From Strongylocentrotus droebachiensis (Eukaryota > Echinodermata > Echinoidea > Camarodonta > Strongylocentrotidae), in NCBI GenBank assembly GCA_035222895.1, contig JAVYIG010000096.1, forward strand, positions 310,001-374,000: DNA of 64,000 bases, read 5' to 3'. The translations under genes and the position numbers were made by a program. Under the pieces are notes generated by a model. The model was not told the DNA's origin and made no database searches. It was given only the letters and a program-made list of their open reading frames with translations. Positions 1 to 12,094 of the stretch are shown in pieces (the first letter of the stretch is position 1; the number at the start of each line of letters is the position of its first letter).

Positions 1-2
1 TT

Positions 3-140
3 ATGGCATCAAAGACTGTTATCAGTATGTTTCTTCTACTCACTGTTGTAGTCACAGCCAGTGCTTCTCTGGAAACTCAAGGCGAATCTGCGGTTGACCG
101 CGAAACCAATAGGGGGTTTTCGTTTGTCACGTTGACATAG
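3..140 (+). CDS. Possible secretory leader ORF (45 aa), unidentified
   Basis: A short ORF opens with ATG at 3 and closes with TAG at 138-140. Its first 21 residues look like a signal peptide: a charged start (MASK), a hydrophobic core (MFLLLTVVVTASA) and a plausible signal peptidase site after ASA, followed by a polar stretch. It could be the first coding exon of a small secreted protein, with the rest spliced from further right, but I see no clear donor or second exon. The end of the ORF (from about 84) resembles the GAATCTGCGGTT motif of the inverted repeat at 3308-3935, so a mobile repeat may have truncated it. The product is not recognised. Confidence 0.3.
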   Translation: MASKTVISMFLLLTVVVTASASLETQGESAVDRETNRGFSFVTLT

Positions 141-299
141 TCGACGTCTAATATGTGACGTCATTTCCGCGATCTGCGCATGCGTCGGGTCGTCTGGCGT
201 CGTCAGGCCACATTTGCGAACCCGTTCATCGATGATTTGAGGTTCGTCAGAAAACTAGTGACCCGTCGTCAGAATGACGTCATCTTGCTACATCGCAGC

Positions 300-2800
300 G
301 TAAATCAGAAAGTAAAAACAGAAAGAGAAATTGATAGAATGATTAAAAAACAAAGAATAACATAAGGAAAGACAGAAAAAAAGTGTGATAGAATGATAAA
401 AACAAAGAATAACATAAGAGAAGATGATAGAAGGAAAAAACAAAGGCTAACATAAGGGAAGACAGAAAGAGAAGGTGAAAGAAGGGAAAAAACAAAGAAT
501 AACATAAGGAAAGACTGAAGAGAAAGTGTAAGAAGGAAAAAACAAAGAATAACATAAGGAAAGGCAGAAAGAGAAGGTGAAAGAAGGAAAAAACAAAGAA
601 TAACATAAGGAAAGACAGAAAGAGAAGGTAAAAGGAAAAAACAAAGAATAACATAAGGAAAGACAGAAAGAGAAGGTGAAAGAAGGACAAAAACAAAGAA
701 TAACATAAGGAAAGACAGAAAGAGAAGGTGAAAGAAGTGAAAAACAAAGAATAACATAAGGAAAGACTGAAGAGAAAGTGAAAGAAGGAAAAAACAAAGA
801 ATAACATAAGGAAAGACAGAAAGAGAAGGTGAAAGAAGGAAAAAACAAAGAATAACATAAGGAAAGACAGAAAGAGAAGGTGAAAGAAGGAAAAAACAAA
901 GAATAACATAAGGAAAGACAGAAAGAGAAGGTGAAAGAAGGACAAAAACAAAGAATAACATAAGGAAAGACAGAAAGAGAAGGTGAAAGAAGGAAAAAAC
1001 AAAGAATAACATAAGGAAAGACAGAAAGAGAAGGTGAAAGAAGGAAAAAACAAAGAATAACATAAGGAAAGACAGAAAGAGAAGGTGAAAGAAGGAAAAA
1101 AACAAAGAATAACATAAGGAAAGACAGAAAGAGAAGGTGAAAGAAGGAAAAAACAAAGAATAACATAAGGAAAGACAGAAAGAGAAGGTGAAAGAAGGAA
1201 AACAACAAAGAATAACATAAGGAAAGACAGAAAGAGAAGGTGAAAGAAGGAAAAAACAAAGAATAACATAAGGAAAGACAGAAAGAGAAGGTGAAAGAAG
1301 GAAAACAACAAAGAATAACATAAGGAAAGACAGAAAGAGAAGGTGAAAGAAGGAAAAAACAAAGAATAACATAAGGAAAGACAGAAAGAGAAGGTGAAAG
1401 AAGGAAAAAACAAAGAATAACATAAGGAAAGACAGAAAGAGAAGGTGAAAGAAGGACAAAAACAAAGAATAACATAAGGAAAGACAGAAAGAGAAGGTGA
1501 AAGAAGGAAAAAACAAAGAATAACATAAGGAAAGACAGAAAGAGAAGGTGAAAGAAGGAAAAAACAAAGAATAACATAAGGAAAGACAGAAAGAGAAGGT
1601 GAAAGAAGGAAAAAAACAAAGAATAACATAAGGAAAGACAGAAAGAGAAGGTGAAAGAAGGAAAAAACAAAGAATAACATAAGGAAAGACAGAAAGAGAA
1701 GGTGAAAGAAGGAAAAAACAAAGAATAACATAAGGAAAGACAGAAAGAGAAGGTGAAAGAAGGAAAAAACAAAGAATAACATAAGGAAAGACAGAAAGAG
1801 AAGGTGAAAGAAGGAAAAAAACAAAGAATAACATAAGGAAAGACAGAAAGAGAAGGTGAAAGAAGGAAAAAACAAAGAATAACATAAGGAAAGACAGAAA
1901 GAGAAGGTGAAAGAAGGAAAAAACAAAGAATAACATAAGGAAAGACAGAAAGAGAAGGTGAAAGAAGGAAAAAAACAAAGAATAACATAAGGAAAGACAG
2001 AAAGAGAAGGTGAAAGAAGGAAAAAACAAAGAATAACATAAGGAAAGACAGAAAGAGAAGGTGAAAGAAGGAAAAAAACAAAGAATAACATAAGGAAAGA
2101 CAGAAAGAGAAGGTGAAAGAAGGAAAAAACAAAGAATAACATAAGGAAAGACAGAAAGAGAAGGTGAAAGAAGGAAAAAACAAAGAATAACATAAGGAAA
2201 GACAGAAAGAAAAGGTGAAAGAAGGAAAAAAACAAAGAATAACATAAGGAAAGACAGAAAGAGAAGGTGAAAGAAGGGAAAAAACAAAGAATAACATAAG
2301 GAAAGACTGAAGAGAAAGTGAAAAAGGGAAAAAACAAAGAATAACATAAGGAAAGACAGAAAGAGAAGGTGAAAGAAGGAAAAAACAAAGAATAACATAA
2401 GGAAAGACAGAAAGAGAAGGTGAAAGAAGGAAAAAATAAAGAATAACATAAGGAAAGACTGAAGGGAAAGTGAAAGAAGGAAAAAACAAAGAATAACATA
2501 AGGAAAGACAGAAAGAGAAGGTGAAAGAAGGAAAAATCTAAGAATAACGTAAGGAAATACAAAAAGAGAAACTGATAGAATGATAAAAACAAAGAATAAC
2601 TTAAGAGAAGATGATAGAAGGAAGAAACAAAGAATAATATGAGGAAAGACAGAAAGAAAAATGATAGAATGATAACAACAACAATAACATTAGGAAAGAC
2701 AGAAAGAGAAAATGATAAAGAATAGACAATGGAAAGATAGAAGGAAAAACAAAGAATATCATAAGAAAAATAGAGAGAGTATAATAGAATAATAAACGAA
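300..2800. repeat. Minisatellite array 1, 51-bp unit
   Basis: Purine-rich tandem array. The core, about 430-2560, is made of some 40 near-identical 51-base units built around AACAAAGAATAACATAAGG and AGAGAAGGTGAAAGAAGG; unit length varies by a base or two in the A run. The edges (300-430 and 2560-2800) hold diverged units with GATAGAATGATAAAAAC, the form that dominates the array at 60000-62560, so the two arrays share an ancestor and the core here was homogenised later. Because 51 is a multiple of three and the minus strand lacks stops, long FLSFLMLFFVF-type ORFs appear in all three minus frames. They are by-products of the repeat, not genes. Confidence 0.95.
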
Positions 2801-3307
2801 GAACAAAATAAGAAGTGAAAGAAGGAGAAAATGAATAAGCGCGTGCGGGGCCATTACGTCATCGTGTAGAGAACGTGTGTCAACTTAAAACGAAAAGGGT
2901 TATAAGGTAGTGAACAGGACGGGTGTCTGACGTCAATTTGCATCGTTAGAGGACGTGAACGCCGTCCTCGTCCACACAAACGAAAAGCCCCTAATATCCA
3001 GGAGCCTGCGCCAGATATGTTGACCGTGGAGGAGACCAGTGAGTAGTCTGTAGACACAAACCATTTCCAGTCATAGTACGTAAGGTGTAGTACAGATACG
3101 AGCGAGTTTTCGCTCAGCGACGGACAGACCTTATACGACGCCGTATCACTCTGGGTGACGGCCGTCGCACACAGACCGCCCTCCTAACAATAAGCGGTTT
3201 CGCTTTTCGGTGAACGCGAACGTATAGTACGGAGGTATCGTAATGCAAAATGCCAATAGGCAATTTTCGTAATGTAACCAAAACATATGTCTTTGTGAAG
3301 TGCCCCG
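2801..3307. other. No gene seen
   Basis: GC-richer stretch following the minisatellite, with several CpG-containing segments. No ORF with recognisable content and no clear repeat boundary. Confidence 0.5.
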
Positions 3308-3935
3308 ATTCAAACTATTTCATTCACGAGATAAGAATAATAGTATTTCAATAAACAGGATCCAAACTGCATACACTATTTGTTGCCAGGTTTGACAAAC
3401 ATTAGGGAGTTTTCGCAAGCTCAACGCGGACGGAGAATCTGCGGTTCGTGTGCAAAATCGAAAAGCTACTATAGTAGCAGCGGGGTGACCGCTGATGTAC
3501 TGAAATTCAGAACGGTTTTTAGCCAAATCTATGGGCGTTCTCAATGACGCCCCAAGTGAATAAACAGCCAATCAGCGAGCGTGTACCAAAGATGGTATGG
3601 GAATTTCGTCGTTTTGTTACGCAGGATGACGAATGTCAATAGCATTTCAATAGTCAGAATGCAAACTGCATGTATATAAGTGTGGCAACAACTAATGTTT
3701 GCAGATTGGATTCTGTCTACTGAAAAACTATTATTCTTATCAGGTGAATGAAATAGTTTGTATCAATGCACTTGATTCACTTGGGGCGTAATTGAGAACG
3801 TCCGTAGATTTGGTCAAAACCCATTCTGGATTTCAGTACCTCAGCGGTCACCCCGCTGTTACTATAGTAGCTTCTCGATTTTGCCACGAACCGCAGATTC
3901 TCCGTCCGCGTTGGGCTCGCGAAAACATCCAACTA
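3308..3935. repeat. Inverted repeat, arms about 190-250 bp
   Basis: The left arm (about 3308-3565) and right arm (about 3745-3935) are imperfect reverse complements. Shared blocks include GAATCTGCGGTTCGTG on the left against CACGAACCGCAGATTC on the right, and AGCGGGGTGACCGCTGA against TCAGCGGTCACCCCGCTG. The spacer is roughly 180 bases. No coding content. It looks like a foldback-type non-autonomous element or two oppositely inserted copies of one repeat. The motif GAATCTGCGGTT also occurs near 88. Confidence 0.75.
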
Positions 3936-4115
3936 GTGAGTTTTCGCAACCAGCGACGCGGCCCTCTCCACGCTAATCTTAGCGGCGGGTCGCACTCAGA
4001 GCGAAAAATTGGGCGTAGCGCCCAAACCTTCGACGGTATTCAGCCGTATTAACGTCGGGAGTCGAGCTTGCCAGTACGGGGTGGCGAGCTCATTTAAAGG
4101 GACACTCTAACCTAA

Positions 4116-4841
4116 AGGCCCGGTCATACAGGGAGGACGCATGGGGAACGCACGGCCAGCGCATTGGAAATTTGCAATTTGGGCCAGTGCGTTGTCGTTC
4201 GCTAGGCGTGCGTCATCATTCGTTACTCGTTCGTCGAGCGCGCTGGACCAACGCTGGACCAGCGCTATGCATGCGTCGTCATTCGCTGTGTGCGTCGGGA
4301 TTTTTTGAGCATGCTCAAAAACGTGCGCCGAGCTCGACGCATGAATATACACGCCAAAGGCACGCCAGACATGCGCCGGAGCGCGCTAGACCAGCGCCAG
4401 ACATGCGTGGAGCGCGCTAGACCAGCGCCAGACATGCGCGGAGCACACGCCCTGTATACGCACAGCGCGCTAGCTACACGCTGTGCATTTTGTGTCAGCT
4501 CAGTAGCTTTTCCAAAATTATGACAAAAGTTAGGCACACGGCCTTTTCCGATTACCAATGCGCTGGCAGTGCGTCGTAGAACGCGTTGCATGCGTGGACC
4601 ATTCGTCCAGCGCGCTAGCAACACGCTGTGCATTCGTGGAAGTTGTTATCATGTGCGCTCTGTGTGCGCCCTGTGTGCGCCCTGTGTGCGTCCAGCGCAC
4701 TAACAACACGCTATGCATTTGGTGTCAGCTAGCTGTATCTTCGACAAAAGTTGGGCGCACGACAACGCACTGGCCAAAATAGGAATTTTCCAATGCGCTG
4801 GCCGTGCGTTCCCCATGCGTCCCCTCTGTGTGACCGGGCCT
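4116..4841. mobile_element. Non-autonomous TIR element with TAA target duplication
   Basis: About 54-base terminal inverted repeats: the left end starts AGGCCCGGTCATACAG and the right end finishes CTGTGTGACCGGGCCT, each continuing inward with matching ACGCATGGGGAACGCAC blocks. The element is flanked by TAA on both sides (4113-4115 and 4842-4844). The interior is CpG- and GC-rich and holds short direct repeats (GACCAGCGCCAGACATGCG, near 4390-4440). No transposase. A three-base TWA target site is the habit of PIF/Harbinger elements, so a Harbinger-type MITE is the likely class, by inference. Confidence 0.75.
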
Positions 4842-4844
4842 TAA

Positions 4845-5823
4845 CTAACGTCGCCTTTTAAAACATGAATACACCTCTACTGATTAATATTCCAGCCTCT
4901 GATTTTTCAGAAAATCTCTAACTTGACCAAAAAATGATAATAACCATCCATTTCTCACAGATCTCACGCTTGCTAGGCTACGCCCCCCGAAAAAGGGTAA
5001 TACGGTCAAGTGGCTTGATGACGCATTTGACGTCATTGCGGGCATGTCCGATGTGATACAATTTCATAACCAGGAATGACGAAATTGCCAGAAACGTACT
5101 AAAACTATCAGAGGCATAATATTTTTCGGATAAATGTCTTTTTTCCCCCGATTAATATCATTAGTTTACCTTTTAAAAGACATTTTAATGCCCAAATCCC
5201 CCTCTTTTTCACCGGAGAGGCTCTTGCAGTGACGTCATATGCTATTGCGCAATACAGCTCACAAACTTGGTTTTTACTGAGCGTTCTGAGTCGTCATTTC
5301 TAAAGCTAGATTCCAGAATTATTAATGATTTCTAAGAAACATCATTGTCATGTACGGAATCTCCATCAAAAATTATTCTACATGTCTTTTTTTTTATCCT
5401 TCTAATTAGCCCGTTTTGGTTAGAAAGGCCCTTTAAATATCCCGTAGCCAGCATTTGAATGGAAAAACACAAACGTGGAGAAAAATAATGGGGAAAAAAA
5501 AAGGAGAGCAAGAAAGGAATTCCAGGGGTTCGGGAGATCTGAAATAGGGGGGGGGGGGGTCTCTTTTTGTACTCGATGTGTTAATCAGAATAGATTTTGC
5601 CAGGGGCAGATGCTCCTATTATGAATGTCTCACAATATTCTTTGTTATTATGATTTTGTTTTTTTCTTCTAATCATTACTAGGTCATTTAAATATTCTTT
5701 ATCTTGCATATATATCTTTATTTAATAAATCAAACTAATTGATATGAAAGTGATCAGATGATGGTACTGTATAGTCTGATATCTGTTTGATTCAAGGAAA
5801 AATATTTTTAATACAAATACTTG
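4845..5823. other. No gene seen
   Basis: AT-rich spacer with homopolymer runs (G run near 5549-5560). I see no exon, RNA gene or clear repeat. Confidence 0.5.
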
Positions 5824-6018
5824 AGGAGGCGCGATAGCTCAGTCGGTAGAGCAGTGGTCTCTTAATCCGGTGACCCGGGTTCGAAACCAAGGCGATGCGC
5901 TAGTGCCCTTTGGTAAGGCATTAACCCTCATTACCAGGTCCCTCGGAGAGGACCTTAAGCCGCCGGCCGTCTGGTTGCTTACCTACAAACATTTATGCTT
6001 TCTTAGCAGTCAGGTAAA
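5824..6018 (+). mobile_element. tRNA-derived SINE, family 1
   Basis: The head is a tRNA-like Pol III promoter: A box TAGCTCAGTCGGTAGAG near 5834 and B box GGGTTCGAAACC near 5877. A body with GCATTAACCCTCATTACCAG follows, then a tail ending TTAGCAGTCAGGTAAA. Further copies of the family lie at 20527-20732 (plus), 29141-29334 (minus) and 48637-48788 (minus). It is not a working tRNA because the body cannot fold into a full cloverleaf. Confidence 0.85.
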
Positions 6019-6836
6019 ATAACAACCACCATTCTATAAATCTCAGTTTTTATATTATTATTATTATTATACATGTGATTATCATTATTAATATTAATAT
6101 TGCTATTATTAATTTACATTTTATTTCAGAGTGCGGTTTAGGACACACAGGATGGACAACCTGCTAAAAAAAAAGTGAGTAAAATGTAAAACGAACCACA
6201 CTTGCCTTCATCGTTTGAGAGAATACTGAACAGCATATTTCTTCAAACTTGTAAAGCAATACTGTACTAGAAGCACTTCCAAATCCACTCTAGCGCCATC
6301 TTGCATCTTGCATCTTCCCTCTGTCTACGAAGTGGACATTATGTATTGGGTTTAGCACTGATAGCAAGTTAGCCATGAGATGGCAATAATCAGCACACTT
6401 GGGCAAAAAGTTAAGTATCGCATTAATGCTATGTCGGGCACACTTCCTCCAAGTCCTTCCATTTTGTAGCATCACGCCTATGAACCCCCCCCCCCGAACT
6501 GCAGAACACATCTGAAAACATATCTCTACAATAATTATTTTTCTTTCGACACAGGGTAGTGCCAAGTGTCCTCGAAAAGGCGCTTTATCGATCCATATTA
6601 AACGTCAATCAGTGGAAAGAAATGGAATGTATTTAGAGTTTAGTTTGTTTAAGAGTACCAAACTTCGCGGACATATTGGCCAGTTAGTCAGGGCTGCTGG
6701 TTCCCAACAATTTGGTGCTAAACAATGGTGGATTTCGTTGTTGTGATCACACAAGCGCCCTAACACTGCGGTGAACCTCATGCGCAGTCTCAGTTGATTA
6801 GAACCATTAACCCGGACGAGGTGCGAATTATGTATA
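6019..6836. other. No gene; degenerate dispersed repeat
   Basis: Around 6280-6560 there is a segment with CTCTAGCGCCATCTTGC and GAGATGGCA motifs that resembles the dispersed repeat at 20955-21178 and pieces near 31030-31105 and 36965-37150. The 91-codon minus-strand ORF over it has no recognisable domain. Confidence 0.4.
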
Positions 6837-7045
6837 TGACTGACAAAGAAAGCGGACAAAATATACAGTTCCTCAGGTAGATAAAGGAACATCTATCTAT
6901 TCACTGTTATTCCGTAAAAATGTGTAGAACAGGTGCCACATGCATATTCACCTGTTCTACACATTTTTACATAATAGCAGTGAAGGGATGTTCTTTTGTC
7001 TACCTGAGGAACTGTATATTTTGTCCGCTTTCTTTGTCAGTCATG
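6837..7045. repeat. Long near-perfect hairpin, about 95-bp arms
   Basis: Arm 1 (6837-6935) and arm 2 (6949-7043) are near-perfect reverse complements around a loop of about a dozen bases. Paired blocks are GACAAAGAAAGCGGACAAAA with TTTTGTCCGCTTTCTTTGTC, and TGTGTAGAACAGGTG with CACCTGTTCTACACA. There is no ORF. A transcript across it would form a dsRNA-like stem, but nothing shows it is transcribed; it may equally be the joined ends of a foldback element. Confidence 0.85.
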
Positions 7046-9967
7046 TTCATAGTGGAACTTGATGTTAGCACTTCAGTTCTTTACAGAGGGATCTAAAATG
7101 TAACTGATCTATCTTATTTCTTGATGATGTCATCAAATTGGCTAAATACATGGTCTTAGCTTCAGATTCGATTCCGGTTTTTATTTTCATTTCTCACACA
7201 ACATAAATCTATGTGCTTTGATGTAATGCATTTTAATATTCATTCATTGCATTGCAAACGAAAATGTTCACATTTGCTGTAAATAATGAATGCTTATTTT
7301 AACGAAAAATGTGGAAACGGAGGGATCTACCAAGAAGCAGGGCTCGTAAAATGAGGATCCCTTAAATAATGATAATCCTAGATTTATGTAATACATACGT
7401 ATATAAACTTTTTTTAAGCACAAAGCGAATCAAAGATTAATTAATCTGCAAGTGTGGAGTGGTAAAACAAATATTATGAGGGTGAATCTTCCTATCAATT
7501 CAGTCATTTTAGTTGATGGCTGCAAATGGAACAATATTGTAAATAAATTACATATTCTTGCTTTCCTCCTACAGATGCTATTGAGTGATTTATCGGGGTC
7601 GATCGACAAACTACGACACCGATAATCTTTAAAACCGACAACCCGCAAAACCGACAACCAGAAGGCTGATAATTATACTAATAATAGTAATAATAACGTG
7701 AGATTTGTGCAGTGCATAGTAATGACAATTATCTATTATTATTTATATACATTGAATTAAAAGCTTTGATCATTTGAACCCAATACAGAATCATATAATA
7801 CTATTGCAAAAAGAGATAAGTATGAAAGGCCTTCTCATAACAATCGAGGGAAGATATATTCCTAATTATTAGGGATGATTCATTTTACACGGATGGAAAT
7901 GACTTTGTATTCATTGGTTTTATTTATTTAAATTCCCTGTGTTTAATACATAAAATAAAAGCAAAACATTTTACATATTATTAGCTTATACAAAGTAAAC
8001 GTAAGTATGTACAGCCTTTTATCCATTAATAAACGGACATAATTTAATAGTTTGCTCTTATTCATATTCCATGCCGAAATTACAAAGCATAACATATTTC
8101 ACAAAACATCGATATTTCTTCATATTATGCATGTATTGAAGTAAAAAATCCTGAATCAGAGTAATTTAAAAACATGAAAGATTGTTCTGTTAATTATATG
8201 GAAATGAAAAGTGTACCTACTTAAAAGCTTGGCTTGTTGCTTGTCTGTAAACCAATTATATGATATAATAATGTTTCCGTACAAAACAATTATTGCATGA
8301 CAATAAAGAAGAACAATCATTGACTTGTTTTCTCAACATCGTAAATATACAGAATTGTCTTGAGTTATGAAACTGATGCTGGGAAGTATCGGTGTCAAGA
8401 TATATATTACGTTAACAGGGTGGAGCCAGAAATTCTGATGTGACGATGATCGAAGTGTATCCGACTTGATATACAAGATGGAGTTTTTCACGAGAATCCT
8501 TTCTTTAAAACATAATCATTAAATTAGTAAACACAGGTGTAATAGGTAGTAGAACTATGAAATGATACATGTAAAGCGGTTGAGCTGTAAGAGAGCATCA
8601 TAACAATAAATGTCAAACTGAGTAACCATGATAGATTAAAAAGTTCAAATCTTTCGTATTTTGTATTTCTTCTAACTTCAAATCATCTCCTCCCCCCCCC
8701 CATGCTGTGTCGTTCACCTTTTGCGAGACAAACAGAGCTCAATTGATGATAAACTGTTCCTTTAAATTCCTTTTCTTTGAAATATATTTGGAGAGGTACC
8801 GTTAATTTCAAAGACAAAACAGGCTTTCAACATTCTCATTACCAGCTAAAACTTGTTCAAAGGAAAACACGCCATCACATCATGTCCCAAATTTTTTTTA
8901 TTTCATTTTCATGAACCATTCTAAAACAGATCCCCATGTTTTTACCCAAACAGTACATATAACTACCTAAACAGAAATAACCGTCTGGTATGGAGAATTC
9001 TTTGATCTAAATGACATTTGTAAACCTTCCCCATGTCAGTGGAGCCAGACATAGTCTCAGTGGAACAACCGTCGATATCAGAGACTGAAGCTTTCGGTCT
9101 ATAAGTTACGTTTATAAAAAACAATATACACAATAAAATTAAGACAATATACAATAACATTTTTTTTACTTATTATTTATCAATCTATCATCATCAACAG
9201 CAATAACGTATAACTTGATATGTCCATGTTGACATTAATGCATGGTTAGAGTAGTAGTTCGGTTTTAATAAACACAGTCTAGAAACATTACGTTTAAATC
9301 AAAAGTAACGTGCATTCACATGTAAAGTATGAATGTTCACCATTCGTCTTCTTTCCCTTGAATATAATTCAGTGTATACAATATAAATGTCTTAGCGATA
9401 ACTTACATTATGTACTTTCATTTGTTTTAACAGTTGAAGCTCATATACAGTTTTTGGGGCAAATAGAAAATTGGAAAGAAACATGTTAAACATAGTCTCA
9501 TGCTGTTTTTTCCTTGTATTAAAACTTATATGTACGAGATCACTTTTGTCAACTTGAGTCTACAAACGTTAAATTAACTACAAAAGGTATGAAGTAAAAT
9601 CCTGTAAAATCAAAAAATATTGACATCTCTTTGTCCTTCATTTCGTTTTTCATGTCATGTTTTTTGTTCGTTTAAAATTCAAAGGAGATACAAAACAAGG
9701 TTAACAACAAAAGTAGACATGATATATACAACAATACAAAAAAATCAAACGAATAGACAGAGTTCATTTATATTGCAGAAATGCAAACCTTTAGGGAGAG
9801 AAGCAAAACTAACAATGAGAGTTTTGCAAGTAAATAATCATTTTAAATGCATTCTTGTTTGAACAATTACCCCCTCACCCTGCCCCCTTCCCTTCCCTTA
9901 CCCCATGTCCCAATCAGGAGGAAAGCGTCACCGTCTACGCCACACAGCATAACCAAGAAAACAAACA
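7046..9967. other. Long AT-rich stretch, no gene seen
   Basis: About 2.9 kb of AT-rich sequence with only short random ORFs and a C run near 8690-8701. I recognise no exon, mobile element or RNA gene. Confidence 0.5.
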
Positions 9968-10110
9968 CACATATATATATACACACACACGTACACACAC
10001 GCACGCACACACACACCCGTACACATACCGTAGAAGCACCCACGCGATTAATACAACTATAATTATAATCGGGATAATAATAATAATAATAACAACAATA
10101 ATAACAAAAG
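9968..10110. repeat. Simple repeats (CA/TA)n then (AAT)n
   Basis: An interrupted CA/CGCA and TA microsatellite at 9968-10030 is followed by an AAT-rich run at about 10070-10110. The ORFs over it are repeat-driven. Confidence 0.9.
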
Positions 10111-10918
10111 ATGACAATAGCAATATTTCTTATGCGCTCATATTCATCCCAAGCTATGCTCAATTCGCCGAACAAAATATGTACAGTTTAGAGAATTACA
10201 AAAAGCAAACGTAATTCATCACTTATAACATCTTTAAGCTAATCTTGAGCTCTGGTGTGCGAATCGTATTTTGAGGGGAAATTGCTATGATTTATTCTGG
10301 ATTGTTTGTCCTACAGTAGGTGGGTTGTTTGCACCAATGAAAGAAAAATAAACGCACAACACTTACTGGGCAGCATCATTTTCGGTAAAAAAACACAGCT
10401 CCCATTTGCACATAGTGATCTGTGTTTAGCACATGATTTCATTATCTTTCTATGCTCATTACTCAGCCACTAGACATTTTCCACCAAAATTGTTTGGCAC
10501 ATGTCATATATTTGCAATCTTAAACATTCAGTGTGAGTTGGATTCTGAGTTGGATTCTGAGTTGGATTCTGAAAGAATTTATTTTCTATATTTACCACAA
10601 CTCAAGTTAATCTTAAAATTCAATGTACATACAATAATAATATGACAATAATTTGAGTACTTGCAGTTTCGAATCATTACATTTCATTAAAATTTAAAGT
10701 TAAACAGTTCTAACAAATATTCAACTTTCTTCCTCTATCCATAGAAACAATATTTCCATATGTATAAAATACTCAACATAATTTGATGTTCTTACAGTCA
10801 AAAAATATAAATCCATTTCAAAAGCAATAATGTAGATTCTGTAATTATTTACAGTTTTCCACATACTCTTTACACTACAATTTGATGTTCATAAAATGAC
10901 ATTCTGATAATAATTTAA

Positions 10919-11421
10919 AGGTAATACAAAGTTTTGGTATGGGGTCATGAACTTGGTTCAAATGAACATATTGGAAGCATATACGATCCTACAATATTCA
11001 GTGATCGTTGTCGCGGTCGAAATCGAATCTAAAGTTATGAAATTGTAAATAATAAACACTTTATGTTGAATAGCTCCCTCTCAAGGTCAAGATATTAATT
11101 AAGCTATAAAACAATGTTTATTGACTAAAATTGACTGATGAGCTTTTCTCGTTCGGAAATTATATGCCACAACTACATACTCTGAGATTTTCATGGTCGC
11201 AGCTACCATTGTACGGCCGTAGGAGCTATTTGAAATTTATCAAAAATTTACCGGGAGCACCGGTAAATCTTTATATTCAATTTTTCTCGAAAGCAGAAGT
11301 GTTTTAGGGGCTAAAATGTCTGGTGTTTTTAATACATCTACAGGGGCATCCAAATATATTAAAATTGTAAAGAATCACTATCCACCCATTTTTCAAAATT
11401 TCCCAAAACTTTGTAATACCT
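10919..11421. mobile_element. TTAA-flanked MITE, copy 1
   Basis: A 503-base element with TIRs: the left end begins AGGTAATACAAAGTTTTGG and the right end is the matching CCAAAACTTTGTAATACCT. It is bounded by TTAA at 10915-10918 and 11422-11425. A second copy in the opposite orientation lies at 30171-30668, also between TTAA tetranucleotides. The interior has the palindrome TTTACCGGGAGCACCGGTAAA and no ORF. TTAA targets are typical of piggyBac-mobilised elements; that class is inferred from the target site only. Confidence 0.8.
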
Positions 11422-11742
11422 TTAACGTACGCGCAGTATTTATTCTCAAATTCTGTAAAATAAAAAGTATAATATTCTTAACAAATATTTACAATTTCTC
11501 CTCTATTCCTTTAAACTATATTTCAATCTATATCAAATGCAATCTTAGCATAATTTGATGTACTTGCAGTGTAGAACCTTAAATCTATTTAAGAAAGCAA
11601 AGTATATGTACATTCTTAAACACTTATTTACAGTTTCCACATACTCTTTGAACTATAATTAAATGTACATAAAATTACAGTGTGGCAATAATTTGATGTA
11701 CTTCCAGTGTTGAATCATTACATTTTGTAATGTTAAGTATAA

Positions 11743-12094
11743 AAGTCTTTAACAATATTTACAATCCTTCCTCTATCCCTTTAAGCTATATTTCAATCTA
11801 TATACAAATGCAGTCTTAACATAATTGTATGTACTTGCAGTGTAGAACCTTGAATCTATCTAAGAAAGCAAAGTATATGTATATTCTTATACAATTATTT
11901 ACAGTTTTCCGCCTTCACAAGTCTTTAACAATATTTACAATCCTTCCTCTATCCCTTTAAGCTATATTTCAATCTATATACAAATGCAGTCTTAACATAA
12001 TTGTATGTACTTGCAGTGTAGAACCTTGAATCTATCTAAGAAAGCAAAGTATATGTATATTCTTATACAATTATTTACAGTTTTCCGCCTTCAC
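11743..12094. repeat. 176-bp exact tandem duplication within an older repeat array
   Basis: Copy 1 (11743-11918) and copy 2 (11919-12094) appear identical by eye; both run from AAGTCTTTAACAATATTTAC to CAGTTTTCCGCCTTCACA. Older, diverged copies of the same unit (TTTGATGTACTTGCAGTGTA) recur from about 10640 to 11740, interrupted by the TTAA element. The region is therefore a degenerate direct-repeat array whose last unit was duplicated recently. No coding content. Confidence 0.85.

Noticed and set aside
305-2592. Very long minus-strand ORFs of 680-749 codons (FLSFLMLFFVF-type)
   Set aside because: All three minus frames are open because the 51-bp unit is a multiple of three and lacks stops on that strand; composition is purely repeat-driven.
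4107-4782. Overlapping ORFs on both strands
   Set aside because: They lie inside the TIR element 4116-4841 and follow its GC-rich internal repeats; no transposase motif.
5824-5895. Functional tRNA gene
   Set aside because: A and B boxes exist but the cloverleaf is incomplete and the sequence continues as a dispersed SINE with a defined tail; the same applies to the other tRNA-like heads.
9847-10175. Several overlapping ORFs of 60-119 codons
   Set aside because: They translate CA and AAT microsatellites in different frames.
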